Shown: positions 1-9,026 of the stretch, piece by piece
Numbering within the stretch: the first letter of the stretch is position 1
Layout: the number at the start of each line of letters is the position of its first letter
Source: CAIWHR01 sp963724975
GTDB taxonomy: Bacteria > Pseudomonadota > Gammaproteobacteria > Burkholderiales > Casimicrobiaceae
Direction: 5' to 3'
Assembly (NCBI GenBank): GCA_963724975.1
Contig: CAVRXB010000003.1
Span: forward strand, 434,001-498,000
DNA: 64,000 nucleotides
The notes under the pieces: generated by a model
Database searches by the model: none
Told to the model about the DNA's origin: nothing
What the model saw: the letters and a program-made list of their open reading frames with translations, nothing else
Program-made: the position numbers and the translations under genes

Positions 1-2216
1 AGCCGTCGCCGCTCGCGATCGCCGATCGCGCCGCGTACATCGATGTTGCGAACTACGATCGCGACGTCCCGCAACTCGCCGCGTGCGACCTCGTGATCGA
101 GGCGATCGCCGAGCGGATGGACTGGAAGCGCGATCTCTACGCGAAAATCGGAACGCATCTCGCGCCGCACGCGATCTTCGCGTCCAACACGTCCGGGTTG
201 TCGATCAACGCGCTGGCAGATGCGCTGCCCGCCGCGGTGCGCCCGCGTTTTTGCGGAATCCATTTCTTCAATCCGCCGCGCTACATGCATCTCGTCGAGC
301 TCATTGCGCAGAAGAGCACCGACCCGGCGCTCATGGACCAGCTCGAAACGTTCGTCGTCACCACGCTTGGCAAGGGTGTGGTGCGCGCGAAGGACACGCC
401 GAATTTCGTCGCCAATCGTGTGGGCATCTTCTCGGTGCTGGCAACGATGGCGCATACCGAAAAATATGGGCTCGGCTTCGACGTCGTCGACGCGTTGACC
501 GGTCCTGCGATCGGACGCGCGAAGAGCGCGACGTACCGCACCGCCGATGTGGTAGGCCTCGACACGATGGCGCACGTGATCAAGACGATGCACGACACGT
601 TGCCCGACGATCCGTGGCATCCGCTCTTCAACGCGCCGCCGGTGCTCGCCGGCCTTATCGCGCAAGGTGCCTTGGGCCAGAAAACGCGCGCCGGCTTTTT
701 CCGCAAGGTCGGCAAGGACATCGAGGTGCTGGACCCGCAGGCGCGCGCCTACCGCAAATCGGCGGGCGTCGTCGATCCCGCGGTGGCGGAAATCCTCGCC
801 CTCAAGAATCCGGGAGAGAAATTCGCCAAGCTGCGGGCGCACGCGCATCCACAGGCGCAATTCCTCTGGGCGATCTTCCGCGATCTGTTTCACTACGCCG
901 CTTTTCACCTGGCCACCATCGCGGACAATGCGCGCGACGTGGACCTCGCGTTGCGCTGGGGCTTCGGCTGGACGATGGGTCCGTTCGAGCTCTGGCAGGC
1001 GGCCGGCTGGAAGGACGTGGCCGGGTGGCTCGCGGAGGACATCTCCGCCGGCAAGACGCTTGCGAACGCGCCTCTGCCTGCATGGGTGAGCGAGGGCCCC
1101 GCGGCAAAGGGGGTGCACACGCCGGCGGGCGCGTGGAGCGCGTCGGCGGCCACCTTCCGGCCGCGCTCGACGCTGGCAGTTTACCGGCGCCAGGCGTTCC
1201 CGGATCCCATGCTCGGCGAGCGGTGGCCGACCGGCACGACGATGATGGAAACGCCGGCCGTGCGCCTTTGGCACTTGGGTGACGATATCGGAATCGTTTC
1301 CTTCAAGAGCAAGGCCAACACGATTGGCGAGGACGTTCTGGACGGAATTCAAGCGGCCATCGAACGCGCCGAGCGCGAATGCGCGGGGCTTGTGCTCTGG
1401 CAGACGAAGGAACCGTTTTCGCTCGGCGCGAACCTCGCCGCAATCGAGCCCGCCATCAAGTCCGGGCAGTGGGACTTGATCGAGGCGGTGGTCGCCAAGT
1501 TCCAGCAGACCTCACTCAAGTTCCGCTACAGCCTTGTGCCGACCGTCGCTGCGGTGCGCGGCATGGCGCTCGGTGGCTCGTGCGAGTTCATCATGCATTG
1601 CGACCGCACGGTTGCGGCGCTCGAGTCCTATATCGGCCTCGTGGAAGCAGGCGTCGGTCTCCTTCCCGGCGGCGGTGGCTGCAAGGAGATCGCCGTGCGC
1701 GCCGCGCAGGAAGTCGCGCGCGGTGTGGTCGGCAGCCAGCTCGACCAGCTGCCGTTTCTGCGCACGTATTTTCAGACGGTGGCCATGGCGAAGGTGTCGC
1801 GCAGCGCAAGCGAGGCGAAGGAAATGGGCTTTCTACGCCCCGCCGATCCCGTCGTGCAGAATGGTTTCGAACTGCTGCATGTTGCGCGGGCGACGGCTCG
1901 GGCGCTTGCGGAAACCGGGTACCGCCCGCCGCTGTCGCCCCGCAACATTCCGGTCGCCGGCCGCACCGGTATCGCGACGCTCGAGATGATGCTTGTTAAC
2001 ATGCGCGACGGCGGCTTCATCTCCCCCTACGATTTCGAGATCGGCTTGCGGATCGCCCGCGTGATCTGCGGTGGCGAGGTCGAGCCAGGAAGCCTGGTCG
2101 ATGAGAAGTGGCTGCTCGAGCTCGAGCGTGCCGAGTTCATGGCGCTCCTGCGCAATGCAAAGACCCAGGAGCGGATCAGCCATACGCTCAAGACCGGCAA
2201 ACCACTGCGGAACTGA
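1..2216 (+). CDS. 3-hydroxyacyl-CoA dehydrogenase / enoyl-CoA hydratase fusion, 5' partial
   Basis: The reading frame is open from base 3 with no start in the window, so the N-terminal Rossmann loop lies outside. The visible order is the rest of the NAD-binding domain (ACDLVIEA, SNTSG), the GIHFFNPP motif carrying the catalytic His, the dehydrogenase C-terminal domains, and then an enoyl-CoA hydratase domain with VRGMALGGSCEF and VEAGVGLLPGGGG. This dehydrogenase-first order resembles Bacillus FadN (YusL) rather than E. coli FadB, where the hydratase comes first. The product would hydrate enoyl-CoA and oxidise 3-hydroxyacyl-CoA in fatty-acid beta-oxidation in the cytoplasm. A thiolase gene follows after 10 bases, as expected for a two-gene operon. 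A GTG at 93 is an internal Val codon, not a start. Confidence 0.95.
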   Translation, partial: PSPLAIADRAAYIDVANYDRDVPQLAACDLVIEAIAERMDWKRDLYAKIGTHLAPHAIFASNTSGLSINALADALPAAVRPRFCGIHFFNPPRYMHLVELIAQKSTDPALMDQLETFVVTTLGKGVVRAKDTPNFVANRVGIFSVLATMAHTEKYGLGFDVVDALTGPAIGRAKSATYRTADVVGLDTMAHVIKTMHDTLPDDPWHPLFNAPPVLAGLIAQGALGQKTRAGFFRKVGKDIEVLDPQARAYRKSAGVVDPAVAEILALKNPGEKFAKLRAHAHPQAQFLWAIFRDLFHYAAFHLATIADNARDVDLALRWGFGWTMGPFELWQAAGWKDVAGWLAEDISAGKTLANAPLPAWVSEGPAAKGVHTPAGAWSASAATFRPRSTLAVYRRQAFPDPMLGERWPTGTTMMETPAVRLWHLGDDIGIVSFKSKANTIGEDVLDGIQAAIERAERECAGLVLWQTKEPFSLGANLAAIEPAIKSGQWDLIEAVVAKFQQTSLKFRYSLVPTVAAVRGMALGGSCEFIMHCDRTVAALESYIGLVEAGVGLLPGGGGCKEIAVRAAQEVARGVVGSQLDQLPFLRTYFQTVAMAKVSRSASEAKEMGFLRPADPVVQNGFELLHVARATARALAETGYRPPLSPRNIPVAGRTGIATLEMMLVNMRDGGFISPYDFEIGLRIARVICGGEVEPGSLVDEKWLLELERAEFMALLRNAKTQERISHTLKTGKPLRN

Positions 2217-2226
2217 GATCTCCCCA

Positions 2227-3423
2227 ATGACGAAGCAACTACAGGATGCCTACATCGTCGCCGCCACGAGAACACCGGTCGGCAAGGCGCCTCGCGGCGC
2301 GCTGAAATCGACGCGGCCGGATTCAATGCTAGCGTTCGTGCTGCAAAGCGCACTTGCAGAAGTTCCGCAGATCGAGCCCGCGCGGGTCGAGGACGTGATT
2401 GTGGGCTGCGCGATGCCCGAGGCTGAGCAAGGGATGAACGTCGCGCGCATCGGCCTTCTGCTGGCGGGCCTGCCGAACAGCGTGGCGGGAATGACGATCA
2501 ACCGCTTCTGCTCGTCGGGACTCAATGCCGTCTCGATTGCGGCGGATCGGATCCGCACCGGCGAGGCCGACATCATGATCGCGGCTGGCACCGAGAGCAT
2601 GAGCATGATTCCGCTGATGGGACGGTTGACGCCGAACCTCGATGTCTTCGCGCGCGACGAGAATATCGGCATCGCGTACGGAATGGGCCTGACCGCGGAG
2701 AAGGTCGCCGAGCGCTGGCGTGTCTCGCGCGAGGATCAGGACGCGTTCGCGCTGTCGTCGCACATGAAGGCGCTGGCGGCACAAGCGTCCGGCGAGTTCG
2801 CCGCCGAGATTTCGCCGTACCCGCTACATGAAAACGTGCCGGATCTCGCCAGCGGAAAAATCGTCGCCAGGAATCGCAGGCTCGATCGCGACGAAGGGCC
2901 GCGCCCGGACACGAGCGCCGAGGGGCTCGCAAAGCTCAAGCCGGTATTCGCCGCGAAGGGAACGGTGACCGCCGGCAACAGCTCGCAGACGTCCGACGGC
3001 GCGGGTGCGGTGATCGTCGTCAGCGAGAAAATCGTGAAGGAGCTCGCCCTCGCTCCGCTCGCCCGCTGGGTCGGCTTCGCGGTGGCCGGCGTTGCCCCCG
3101 AAGTAATGGGCGTCGGACCGATCGCCGCGATTCCTAAAATCCTTCGCACGACGGGGATCGCGCAGAACAAGATCGACTGGATCGAGTTGAACGAGGCCTT
3201 CGCCGCGCAAAGTATTGCTGTAATCCGCGATCTCGCCCTCGACCCGGCGAAGGTCAACCCGCTGGGCGGGGCGATCGCGCTCGGTCATCCGCTCGGGGCG
3301 ACCGGCGCAATCCGCACGGCGACGATAGTGCACGGCATGCGGCGGCGGAAGCAGAAATGCGGGATGGTTACGATGTGCGTAGGCACCGGCATGGGCGCCG
3401 CCGGCATTTTCGAGGCCGTCTAG
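2227..3423 (+). CDS. fadA: acetyl-CoA acyltransferase (thiolase)
   Basis: This 398-residue protein is normal length for a thiolase. It has the acyl-accepting Cys in NRFCSSGLNAV, the His in GHPLGATGAI and the second catalytic Cys in CVGTGMGAAG. It cleaves 3-ketoacyl-CoA to acetyl-CoA and a shortened acyl-CoA. The ATG at 2227 is chosen because it follows the upstream stop by 10 bases and gives the family-typical N-terminus with the YIVAATRTPVG motif. The gene sits in an operon with the dehydrogenase/hydratase fusion, which argues for degradative rather than biosynthetic thiolase function; acetyl-CoA acetyltransferase activity cannot be excluded from sequence alone. Confidence 0.92.
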   Translation: MTKQLQDAYIVAATRTPVGKAPRGALKSTRPDSMLAFVLQSALAEVPQIEPARVEDVIVGCAMPEAEQGMNVARIGLLLAGLPNSVAGMTINRFCSSGLNAVSIAADRIRTGEADIMIAAGTESMSMIPLMGRLTPNLDVFARDENIGIAYGMGLTAEKVAERWRVSREDQDAFALSSHMKALAAQASGEFAAEISPYPLHENVPDLASGKIVARNRRLDRDEGPRPDTSAEGLAKLKPVFAAKGTVTAGNSSQTSDGAGAVIVVSEKIVKELALAPLARWVGFAVAGVAPEVMGVGPIAAIPKILRTTGIAQNKIDWIELNEAFAAQSIAVIRDLALDPAKVNPLGGAIALGHPLGATGAIRTATIVHGMRRRKQKCGMVTMCVGTGMGAAGIFEAV

Positions 3424-3471
3424 CTCGCGAGAACGAGCCGCAGGCGGCGTTACTCCTCGCTCGCGATCCTC

Positions 3472-3489
3472 ATGTACTCTTGTGTACAT
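3472..3489. promoter_or_regulatory. perfect palindrome ATGTAC-N6-GTACAT
   Basis: The gap between the thiolase and the next gene contains a perfect 6+6 inverted repeat with the 6-base spacer TCTTGT, embedded in GC-rich sequence with several CTCGCTCG-like runs. It may be the centre of a dispersed intergenic palindrome or a protein-binding site. No factor can be named. Confidence 0.35.
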
Positions 3490-3578
3490 TCCGGTCGCTC
3501 GCTGCGGGGCGCCTTGCCTGCAGCCCGTTTCGCGGCTAGCCAACGCGCCCGGCTGCTTGATCTTTCCGCGGAGGAATC

Positions 3579-4139
3579 ATGATACGTAGATTCGCATTCT
3601 TGACGCTTTTGTGTATCGCATCGCTGCCAGTGCCGGCGGCCGAAGTCGGCGGGGTCAAGCTCGACGACAACGTGACGGTGGGCGGCCAGGAGCTCGTGCT
3701 GAACGGCGCCGGTATTCGGACCAAGGTCATGTTCAAGGTCTACGTTGGCAGCTTGTACGTTCCGGCGAAGGCGAACAACGCGGCGGCGGTGTACGCCAAG
3801 GCGCCGCGCCGCGTGCAACTCAACATGTTGCGCGACGTGGGGTCCGATCAGATGGTCGAAGCACTGGTCGATGGAATGAAGCAAGCCAATTCCGCTGCGG
3901 AGGTGGCGGCGGTAAAAGCGCAAACCGACGAGCTCGCATCCATCATGAAGTCGATCGGTCAATTGAAGGAGGGCAATGTGCTGACCTTCGATTTTGTCGA
4001 CGGCGCAACCAAAGTCGGTCTTGGCGGCGCGGCGAAGGGCTCGATTCCGGGCGAGGCATTCAACAAGGCGCTGATGAACGCGTGGCTCGGCGACAACGCG
4101 GTGCAGTCCGACCTGAAAAAAGCGATGCTGGGCGGCTGA
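3579..4139 (+). CDS. secreted chalcone isomerase-like family protein
   Basis: This 186-residue protein begins with a cleavable signal peptide (basic MIRR, hydrophobic stretch, cleavage probably after PVPAA). The mature part has the layout of the bacterial chalcone-isomerase-like fold family: a GGVKLDDNVTVGGQELVLNGAG start, an FKVYVGSLYVPAKA strand and a C-terminal WLGDNAVQSDLKKAMLG end. Bacterial members are periplasmic and usually have no chalcone isomerase activity; some are thought to bind fatty acids, and proximity to a beta-oxidation pair fits that loosely. GCGGAGGAATC lies just before the ATG and gives a good ribosome binding site. Confidence 0.8.
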   Translation: MIRRFAFLTLLCIASLPVPAAEVGGVKLDDNVTVGGQELVLNGAGIRTKVMFKVYVGSLYVPAKANNAAAVYAKAPRRVQLNMLRDVGSDQMVEALVDGMKQANSAAEVAAVKAQTDELASIMKSIGQLKEGNVLTFDFVDGATKVGLGGAAKGSIPGEAFNKALMNAWLGDNAVQSDLKKAMLGG

Positions 4140-4152
4140 GGACAGCGCCCTG

Positions 4153-5166
4153 ATGCCCGATTTCTGGCACTCGTCCGGCTACCGGCTGCTGAAGACCGGA
4201 ACCGACGGGCGCCTTACGCTGACCGACGATTTCCTGCGCGCGACGCTTTTGCGCCCCGAACTGGCGCCGGTGCCCGAGTCTTGTGCCGCCGAGCTTGCGC
4301 TCCATGACAAGCTGATCGCGGCGCCGCGTGGCGCAGTCGCGGACACTGACCTTGCGGCGCTCGCGGATCCCGACATCCGCGAAAACTATGCGATCTGGCT
4401 GCGTTTTCGTGGGCGGCTGACCTCGGCAGCTTCGCTCGAAGCCGCCTACGCAACGCTCTTCAAGGATGGCGTCGACGTTCCCCCGCTCATGGTCCAGCAG
4501 CTGACCGAGGTGCTGGTGCGACATCTGCTGGGTGAAGGCGCCGACCCTATGCACGTGCGCGTCGCCGAGATGCTGTTTCGTCCGCAGAAGATCGCCGTGC
4601 GTGACGACGGCGCCGTGATGGCGGCAGATGAATTGACGGTGGATTTCCATTCGACCAGCGGCAGTTTCGGCAGCCTGGGCGAGCTTCTGCAGCAGAATCG
4701 TGTGCCGACCCGGACCGTCGATCTCGATGTGCTCGACGAAGCCAATGCTGCCGTGTACTGGGAACGCGACGAGCGCCACGATCTCGCGATCAGCCTGAAC
4801 AGCGGCCGTCCTGCGCTCGCCGGGCTGTGCCGCGTGCTCGAGCGCTGGATTGCCCACTTTCTGGGTGTCATCGTCACGGTCGAGCCGAAGCGCGAGATCG
4901 ACGACAAGCGATGGGTGTGGCATGTGGGCCTCGACGCCGAGGCGAGTGCGCTCCTGAATGACTTGTTCAACCGCGTGGAGGTCGACGAGGAACGAATGGG
5001 CCGTCTTTTGTGTCTCTTCGAGCTCAAGTTCGCGAATCCTGCCGACATGCGTCCGGCGATTGCCGGCCGTCCCGTTTACCTCGCGATGGCGATGGATGCG
5101 CAGTCGCGGCTCAAGTTGAAACCGCAGAACTTGCTCCTCAACCTCCCGCTTGCGCACCCACAATGA
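4153..5166 (+). CDS. conserved hypothetical protein (probably DUF6352)
   Basis: The 337-residue soluble protein has no signal peptide or membrane segment. Its start (MPDFWHSSGYRLL) and central NYAIWLRFRGRL and RVAEMLFRPQKIAV stretches recall a betaproteobacterial family of unknown function that I believe is DUF6352; I could not check this. The gene follows the chalcone-isomerase-like gene by 13 bases and overlaps the next gene by 4 bases (ATGA), so it is probably translated with its neighbours. No catalytic motif is evident. Confidence 0.75.
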   Translation: MPDFWHSSGYRLLKTGTDGRLTLTDDFLRATLLRPELAPVPESCAAELALHDKLIAAPRGAVADTDLAALADPDIRENYAIWLRFRGRLTSAASLEAAYATLFKDGVDVPPLMVQQLTEVLVRHLLGEGADPMHVRVAEMLFRPQKIAVRDDGAVMAADELTVDFHSTSGSFGSLGELLQQNRVPTRTVDLDVLDEANAAVYWERDERHDLAISLNSGRPALAGLCRVLERWIAHFLGVIVTVEPKREIDDKRWVWHVGLDAEASALLNDLFNRVEVDEERMGRLLCLFELKFANPADMRPAIAGRPVYLAMAMDAQSRLKLKPQNLLLNLPLAHPQ

Positions 5167-5729
5167 GATCGACGCGTTTCTTGTTCAGCCGGACTTTGCC
5201 TTCCGCCGCCGCCCTTGGCTGCGCCTTCATGCTCGTGGTTGCAGCCGCCGGCGCGTTCGCCCAGACCCCGTCCACTCCCGAGGACCCTCTCGCGCCGCTG
5301 GCGTGGCTCGATGGCTGCTGGCGCGGAACGGTCAACGAGCGCGAGTTCCGCGAGCATTGGATGCCGCTTCGCGGCGGCTTGTTGCTCGGCGTGAGCCAGA
5401 CAGTGATGAGCGGTAAATCGCAGGGCTACGAATACCTGCGAATCGAGCCTCGGCCGGACGGCGTCTACTACGTTACGTTCCCGTCGGGCGGGAAGGCGGA
5501 TTCGTTCAAGCTCGTCGGCAAGACCGTCGACAACACGTCCGACCGCAACGACGAGATTTTCACGTTCGAAAACCCGGCGCTCGAGTTTCCGCGACGGATC
5601 ATCTATCGTCGCGGAACCGGCGGCTGGCTCTACGCGCAGGTCGAGGGCAAGGTGAACGGCGCCGAGCGCCAGGTGATCTACCCGATGCGCCGGATCGATT
5701 GCGCGTCGGGTGCCATCGTCGGCAAGTAG
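5163..5729 (+). CDS. secreted DUF6265-like protein
   Basis: The 188-residue product has an N-terminal signal sequence ending near AAGAFAQ. A compact beta-rich domain follows, with the landmarks LAWLDGCWRG, EHWMPLRGGLLLG and YEYLRIEPRPDGVYY, a pattern I associate with DUF6265, a lipocalin-like periplasmic domain of unknown function. The start codon overlaps the preceding stop (ATGA), indicating translational coupling. A short TPR gene follows after 2 bases. Confidence 0.75.
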   Translation: MRSTRFLFSRTLPSAAALGCAFMLVVAAAGAFAQTPSTPEDPLAPLAWLDGCWRGTVNEREFREHWMPLRGGLLLGVSQTVMSGKSQGYEYLRIEPRPDGVYYVTFPSGGKADSFKLVGKTVDNTSDRNDEIFTFENPALEFPRRIIYRRGTGGWLYAQVEGKVNGAERQVIYPMRRIDCASGAIVGK

Positions 5730-5731
5730 CC

Positions 5732-6058
5732 ATGGCGATTTCGAATTCGCCGCTCGCGAACTTCGAACAAATGCTTGCGGCCGGCAAAGACGGCGCGCTG
5801 CTACGCTACTCGCTCGGCAACGAGTACCTGAAGGCCAACGAGCCGGCGCGCGCGGCGGAACACCTCGCCCGAGCCGTCGCGCAGGACCCGAAATACACGG
5901 CTGCTTGGAAGCTCTATGGCAAGGCGCTTGCGGCGTCAGGTAACAGCGCGGAAGCCCTTGCCGCATGGCGCGAGGGCATCGCCGTCGCCGTTGCGCGAGG
6001 CGACAAGCAGGCCGAAAAAGAAATGACCGTATTCGCGCGGCGGATCGAGCGCGCCTAG
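5732..6058 (+). CDS. small tetratricopeptide-repeat protein
   Basis: This 108-residue protein contains about two TPR units: LRYSLGNEYLKANEPARAAEHLARAV followed by a unit around AAWKLYGKALAASGNSAEAL (described in parts here). Such repeats mediate protein contacts; no partner can be inferred. It starts 2 bases after the previous stop, so it is probably the last gene of the 3579-6058 operon. The internal ATG at 5732 is preferred over an upstream in-frame ATG lying inside the previous gene. Confidence 0.75.
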   Translation: MAISNSPLANFEQMLAAGKDGALLRYSLGNEYLKANEPARAAEHLARAVAQDPKYTAAWKLYGKALAASGNSAEALAAWREGIAVAVARGDKQAEKEMTVFARRIERA

Positions 6059-6080
6059 AATCGGTGATAGGCGCGCCGAC

Positions 6081-6110
6081 AAGACGAAGCAAGACTAAGC
6101 AAGACTAAGT
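6081..6110 (+). repeat. three-copy 10-bp tandem repeat
   Basis: Three adjacent decamers (AAGACGAAGC, AAGACTAAGC, AAGACTAAGT) lie immediately before the point where the following gene's recognisable coding sequence begins. One copy supplies the TAA stop that closes that frame upstream. Confidence 0.8.
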
Positions 6111-6878
6111 TGCCACACGGCGACAAGTTATGGCGAGATCGATAGCCGGGGCACTCCCACTGCGATCGGCATCGCGTTTTCGGCAGCGGCGCTCGACGGC
6201 CTGCCGATAGACTCCGACAATCACCACTGCGTCGATCGCGACAAGAGCGGCGCGATCGTGAGCACAACGAAATGCGTGCACACGATTGAACACGTTATTC
6301 CCATTCCGGACATCATGGCGCGACGGGCGGACATCCCGTTCAAATGGGTGCTCCTCAACTGGAACCCGAAAGGACACATCCCACCGGGGATCTATGATGT
6401 CCCTCATTTCGATGTCCATTTCGTGATGGCGCCGATTGCGAAGATTTTCGCCATCCAGGCTGGGCCCTGCGGACCGGAATTGGTCCGCTGCGATCAATTC
6501 ATAATTGGCAAAAAGCCACTGCCGCCGAACTACGTGCACGCGGATTTTCGCGACGTGGACGCGGTGGTGCCGGCCATGGGAAACCATCTGATCGATCTCA
6601 CCGGACCCGAGTTCAGCAAGCATCCATTCACGCGGAGCTGGATCTACGGGGTTTATGACGGCAAGGTCATCTTTTACGAGGAAATGGTCACTCGTGCGCA
6701 CCTTCTGAGCAAGCCGAATACCTGTATCCCGATCAAGTCGCCCAAGTCAGTCGATGTTTCCGGGTTTTACCCCACTGTTTCGTGCATCAGAAACAGCGTT
6801 ACTTCCGGCGAGCACACGGTGTCGATGGAGGGGTTTGTGTTTCGCAATGCCAGCCCGCCCGATCCGTTGCCGCAATGA
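6099..6878 (+). pseudogene. TTHB210-like/DUF5602-like protein, apparently 5'-truncated
   Basis: The frame is open from 6099 to the stop at 6876-6878. Upstream of the first usable start (GTG at 6258) it still encodes plausible protein: SYGEIDSRGTPTAIGIAF then AAALDGLPID. The rest contains WNPKGHIPPGIYDVPHFDVH and AMGNHLIDLTGPEF, which recall a secreted family of unknown function with a TTHB210-like domain. No ATG, GTG or TTG exists between the TAA at 6096 and 6258, and no signal peptide is encoded. Either the 5' end was lost by a deletion at the tandem repeat, or a shortened protein starts at 6258. Family assignment is from memory and tentative. Confidence 0.55.
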
Positions 6879-6938
6879 AATAATCCCCTGGGATGGCGCG
6901 AATGCCGGGCCGAGCGCAGGTCAGGAGATGAATTCGGG

Positions 6939-7382
6939 CTAGGCGCGCATTCCCACCGGCACGCCGCGATTGGCTAGCGCATCGGCTCGCACGTTGCCCG
7001 GATCGTCGGCATGGCCCTTGACCCAGTGCCAGCGGATGTCGTGCCGAGCGACGGCGGCATCGAGCTCGTGCCACAGGTCTGCGTTCTTGACCGGCTTTTT
7101 GTCGCTCGTCTTCCAGCCGTTCTTCCTCCAGCCATGAATCCAGCTCTCGATCCCGTTTTTCACGTACTGCGAGTCGGTGTACAAATTGACCTCGCAGGGG
7201 CGGGTCAGGCTCTCGAGCGCGCGGATGACGGCCGTCATCTCCATCCGGTTATTGGTCGTTGCCGGTGCGCCGCCGAACAGTTCTCGCTCGCGGTTGCCAA
7301 AGACCAGCAGCGCGCCCCAGCCGCCCGGCCCCGGATTGCCCTTGCACGCGCCGTCCGTGTAGATCGTGACGGTGCCTGTCAA
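6939..7382 (-). CDS. rnhA: ribonuclease HI
   Basis: The 147-residue enzyme cleaves RNA in RNA-DNA hybrids (R-loops, Okazaki primers). The catalytic carboxylates sit at the same numbers as in E. coli RNase HI: Asp10 (YTDGACKGN), Glu48 (NNRMEMTAV), Asp70 (LYTDSQYV) and Asp134 (VRADALAN), with His124 in VKGHADD. The basic protrusion (HGWRKNGWKTSDKKPVKN) that binds the hybrid is present. The methyltransferase gene on the same strand ends 25 bases upstream, a common betaproteobacterial arrangement. Confidence 0.97.
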   Translation of the reverse strand: MTGTVTIYTDGACKGNPGPGGWGALLVFGNRERELFGGAPATTNNRMEMTAVIRALESLTRPCEVNLYTDSQYVKNGIESWIHGWRKNGWKTSDKKPVKNADLWHELDAAVARHDIRWHWVKGHADDPGNVRADALANRGVPVGMRA

Positions 7383-7407
7383 CGGTGTCCCTCCACGCTT
7401 GCGACCT

Positions 7408-8130
7408 TCAAGGGCTTCCGATCCGCTCGATGCTCTCCCGCGCCTGCCGCGGCGCGGTTGCGAGCCCGTTCTTGGGCCGTTCCCACGCCGGCGTGATCAC
7501 GCGCATACCGACGACTCTCTTGGTTGCGCGCAGATAGTAGACGCCACCGGCGATTGGCCACCAGCGGTCGCCCGCGCTTTCGAAAAAGCCGAATCGCTTC
7601 AGCCACTTTTCCTGGGCAAACGGCGGCACGTAGCCGTCGAGTCCGCCCCCGGTGACTTCGAAGCCGAGCAGCGCAAGCCAGTCCTTCAAGCGGTAAAGCG
7701 CGATGAAGCTGCCATCCCACGGCGGCGTTTCGCCGCGGCCGAAGTAGCGGCGCGCGCCGAACAACGAGAACGGATTGAAGCCCGCAATCACGAGCTGCCC
7801 GTCGGGGCGCATGGTGCGGTGGATCTCGCGCAGCAGTTGATGCGGGTCCGCGCTGAACTCGAGCGCGTGCGGCAGCACGACAAGATCGAGCAAGTTTTCG
7901 GGAAACGGCAGCCACAGCGGATCGGCGAGCACCTGAGCCGGCGGCGCCGCGTCGACCGTCCACCTTGCGGTGATGCGGCTCTGCGCCAGGAACGGGTATT
8001 GCGGCAACCCGACCTGAATGGCATGGAAGCCGAAGATGTCGGCGATCGTCCGATCGAACCATGCCTGCTCGCGGGTGAACAGGTAATGGCCGAGCGACGT
8101 CGCGAACCATTCGGCGAGCGTCGTTGACAT
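7408..8130 (-). CDS. class I SAM-dependent methyltransferase
   Basis: The 240-residue protein has a methyltransferase core (Methyltransf_11 type) seen as PLWLPFPENLLDLVVLPHAL, HRTMRPDGQLVIAGFNPFSL and a C-terminal helix-strand unit. The glycine-rich first SAM loop is weak, as in the family usually found beside rnhA and gloB. The substrate is unknown. The ATG at 8130 (MSTTLAEW) is chosen over upstream in-frame ATGs because it lies nearest the divergent gloB start; a longer start would overlap gloB. It is probably co-transcribed with rnhA. Confidence 0.85.
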   Translation of the reverse strand: MSTTLAEWFATSLGHYLFTREQAWFDRTIADIFGFHAIQVGLPQYPFLAQSRITARWTVDAAPPAQVLADPLWLPFPENLLDLVVLPHALEFSADPHQLLREIHRTMRPDGQLVIAGFNPFSLFGARRYFGRGETPPWDGSFIALYRLKDWLALLGFEVTGGGLDGYVPPFAQEKWLKRFGFFESAGDRWWPIAGGVYYLRATKRVVGMRVITPAWERPKNGLATAPRQARESIERIGSP

Positions 8131-8158
8131 GTTCGCCGGCGCTCCGGAAGATGCGTCC

Positions 8159-8935
8159 ATGCCGGCGATTATCCCCATACCTGCGTTGCGCGACAACTAT
8201 GTCTGGCTCGTGCGCGAAGGATCTCATGCGGCCGTGGTCGACCCCGGCGATGCTGCGCCGGTTTTCGCGTACCTCGAGCGCGAACGGCTGGCGCTAGCCG
8301 GGATCGTCATCACGCATCATCACTGGGATCATGTCAACGGCATCGCCGCGCTCACCGCGCGCTTTCCAGTGCCCGTGTACGGACCCGCGCATGAATCGAT
8401 TCCCGGACGCACCCACGCCGTTGCCGAAGGCGATGCCTTCACGCTTCCGCAGGTCGGGATCGAGCTGTCGGTCCTCGATGTTCCCGGCCACACGTCCGGA
8501 CAGGTTTCCTATGCCGGAAACCTCGACGGCACGCCGATCGTGTTCACCGGCGACACGCTCTTCACCTGCGGCTGCGGCAGGATATTCGAAGGCACCCCGG
8601 CGCAGATGCTGGCCTCGCTGTCGAAGCTGGCGGCACTTTCTGGCGACACGCTCGTGTATTGCGGGCACGAATACACGCTGGCGAATTTGCGTTTTGCGTT
8701 GACGGTCGAGCCGGACAATCCGGCGCTGCACGAGCGGCAGCATCGCGAGATGGCGAAACGCGATCGCGATCTGCCGACCGTCCCTTCGCACATCGAAGAA
8801 GAGCGTGCGACCAATCCATTCCTGCGCGCGGCGGAGCCTGCGGTCTTTGCGGCGGCGCAAAAGCATGCGGGTCGACCGCTCGCGGACGTGGTGGACGCGT
8901 TCGCGACGCTGCGCGAATGGAAGAACAACTTTTGA
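8159..8935 (+). CDS. gloB: hydroxyacylglutathione hydrolase (glyoxalase II)
   Basis: This 258-residue metallo-beta-lactamase-fold enzyme hydrolyses S-lactoylglutathione to lactate and glutathione, completing methylglyoxal detoxification. The metal-binding THHHWDH motif, the GHTSGQVSY segment, FTGDTLFTCGCGRIFEG and the YCGHEYT motif are all present, followed by the C-terminal glutathione-binding domain. The ATG at 8159 gives the typical MPAIIPIPALRDNYVW start; another in-frame ATG at 8129 would overlap the divergent methyltransferase gene. Confidence 0.95.
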   Translation: MPAIIPIPALRDNYVWLVREGSHAAVVDPGDAAPVFAYLERERLALAGIVITHHHWDHVNGIAALTARFPVPVYGPAHESIPGRTHAVAEGDAFTLPQVGIELSVLDVPGHTSGQVSYAGNLDGTPIVFTGDTLFTCGCGRIFEGTPAQMLASLSKLAALSGDTLVYCGHEYTLANLRFALTVEPDNPALHERQHREMAKRDRDLPTVPSHIEEERATNPFLRAAEPAVFAAAQKHAGRPLADVVDAFATLREWKNNF

Positions 8936-9026
8936 GTTACCCTCTGGACGCCGGGGCCGCCTCGGTTGACGCCCAAAGCTGCGGCGCCTAACATCGCCGC
9001 AATCCCTTTCGGCCGCCCCGAGCGAA

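Noticed and set aside
4060..5163. A 367-codon minus-strand frame opposite the 4153-5166 gene
   Set aside because: Its composition is shadow-like and the plus-strand gene forms a tight ATGA-coupled operon with its neighbours.
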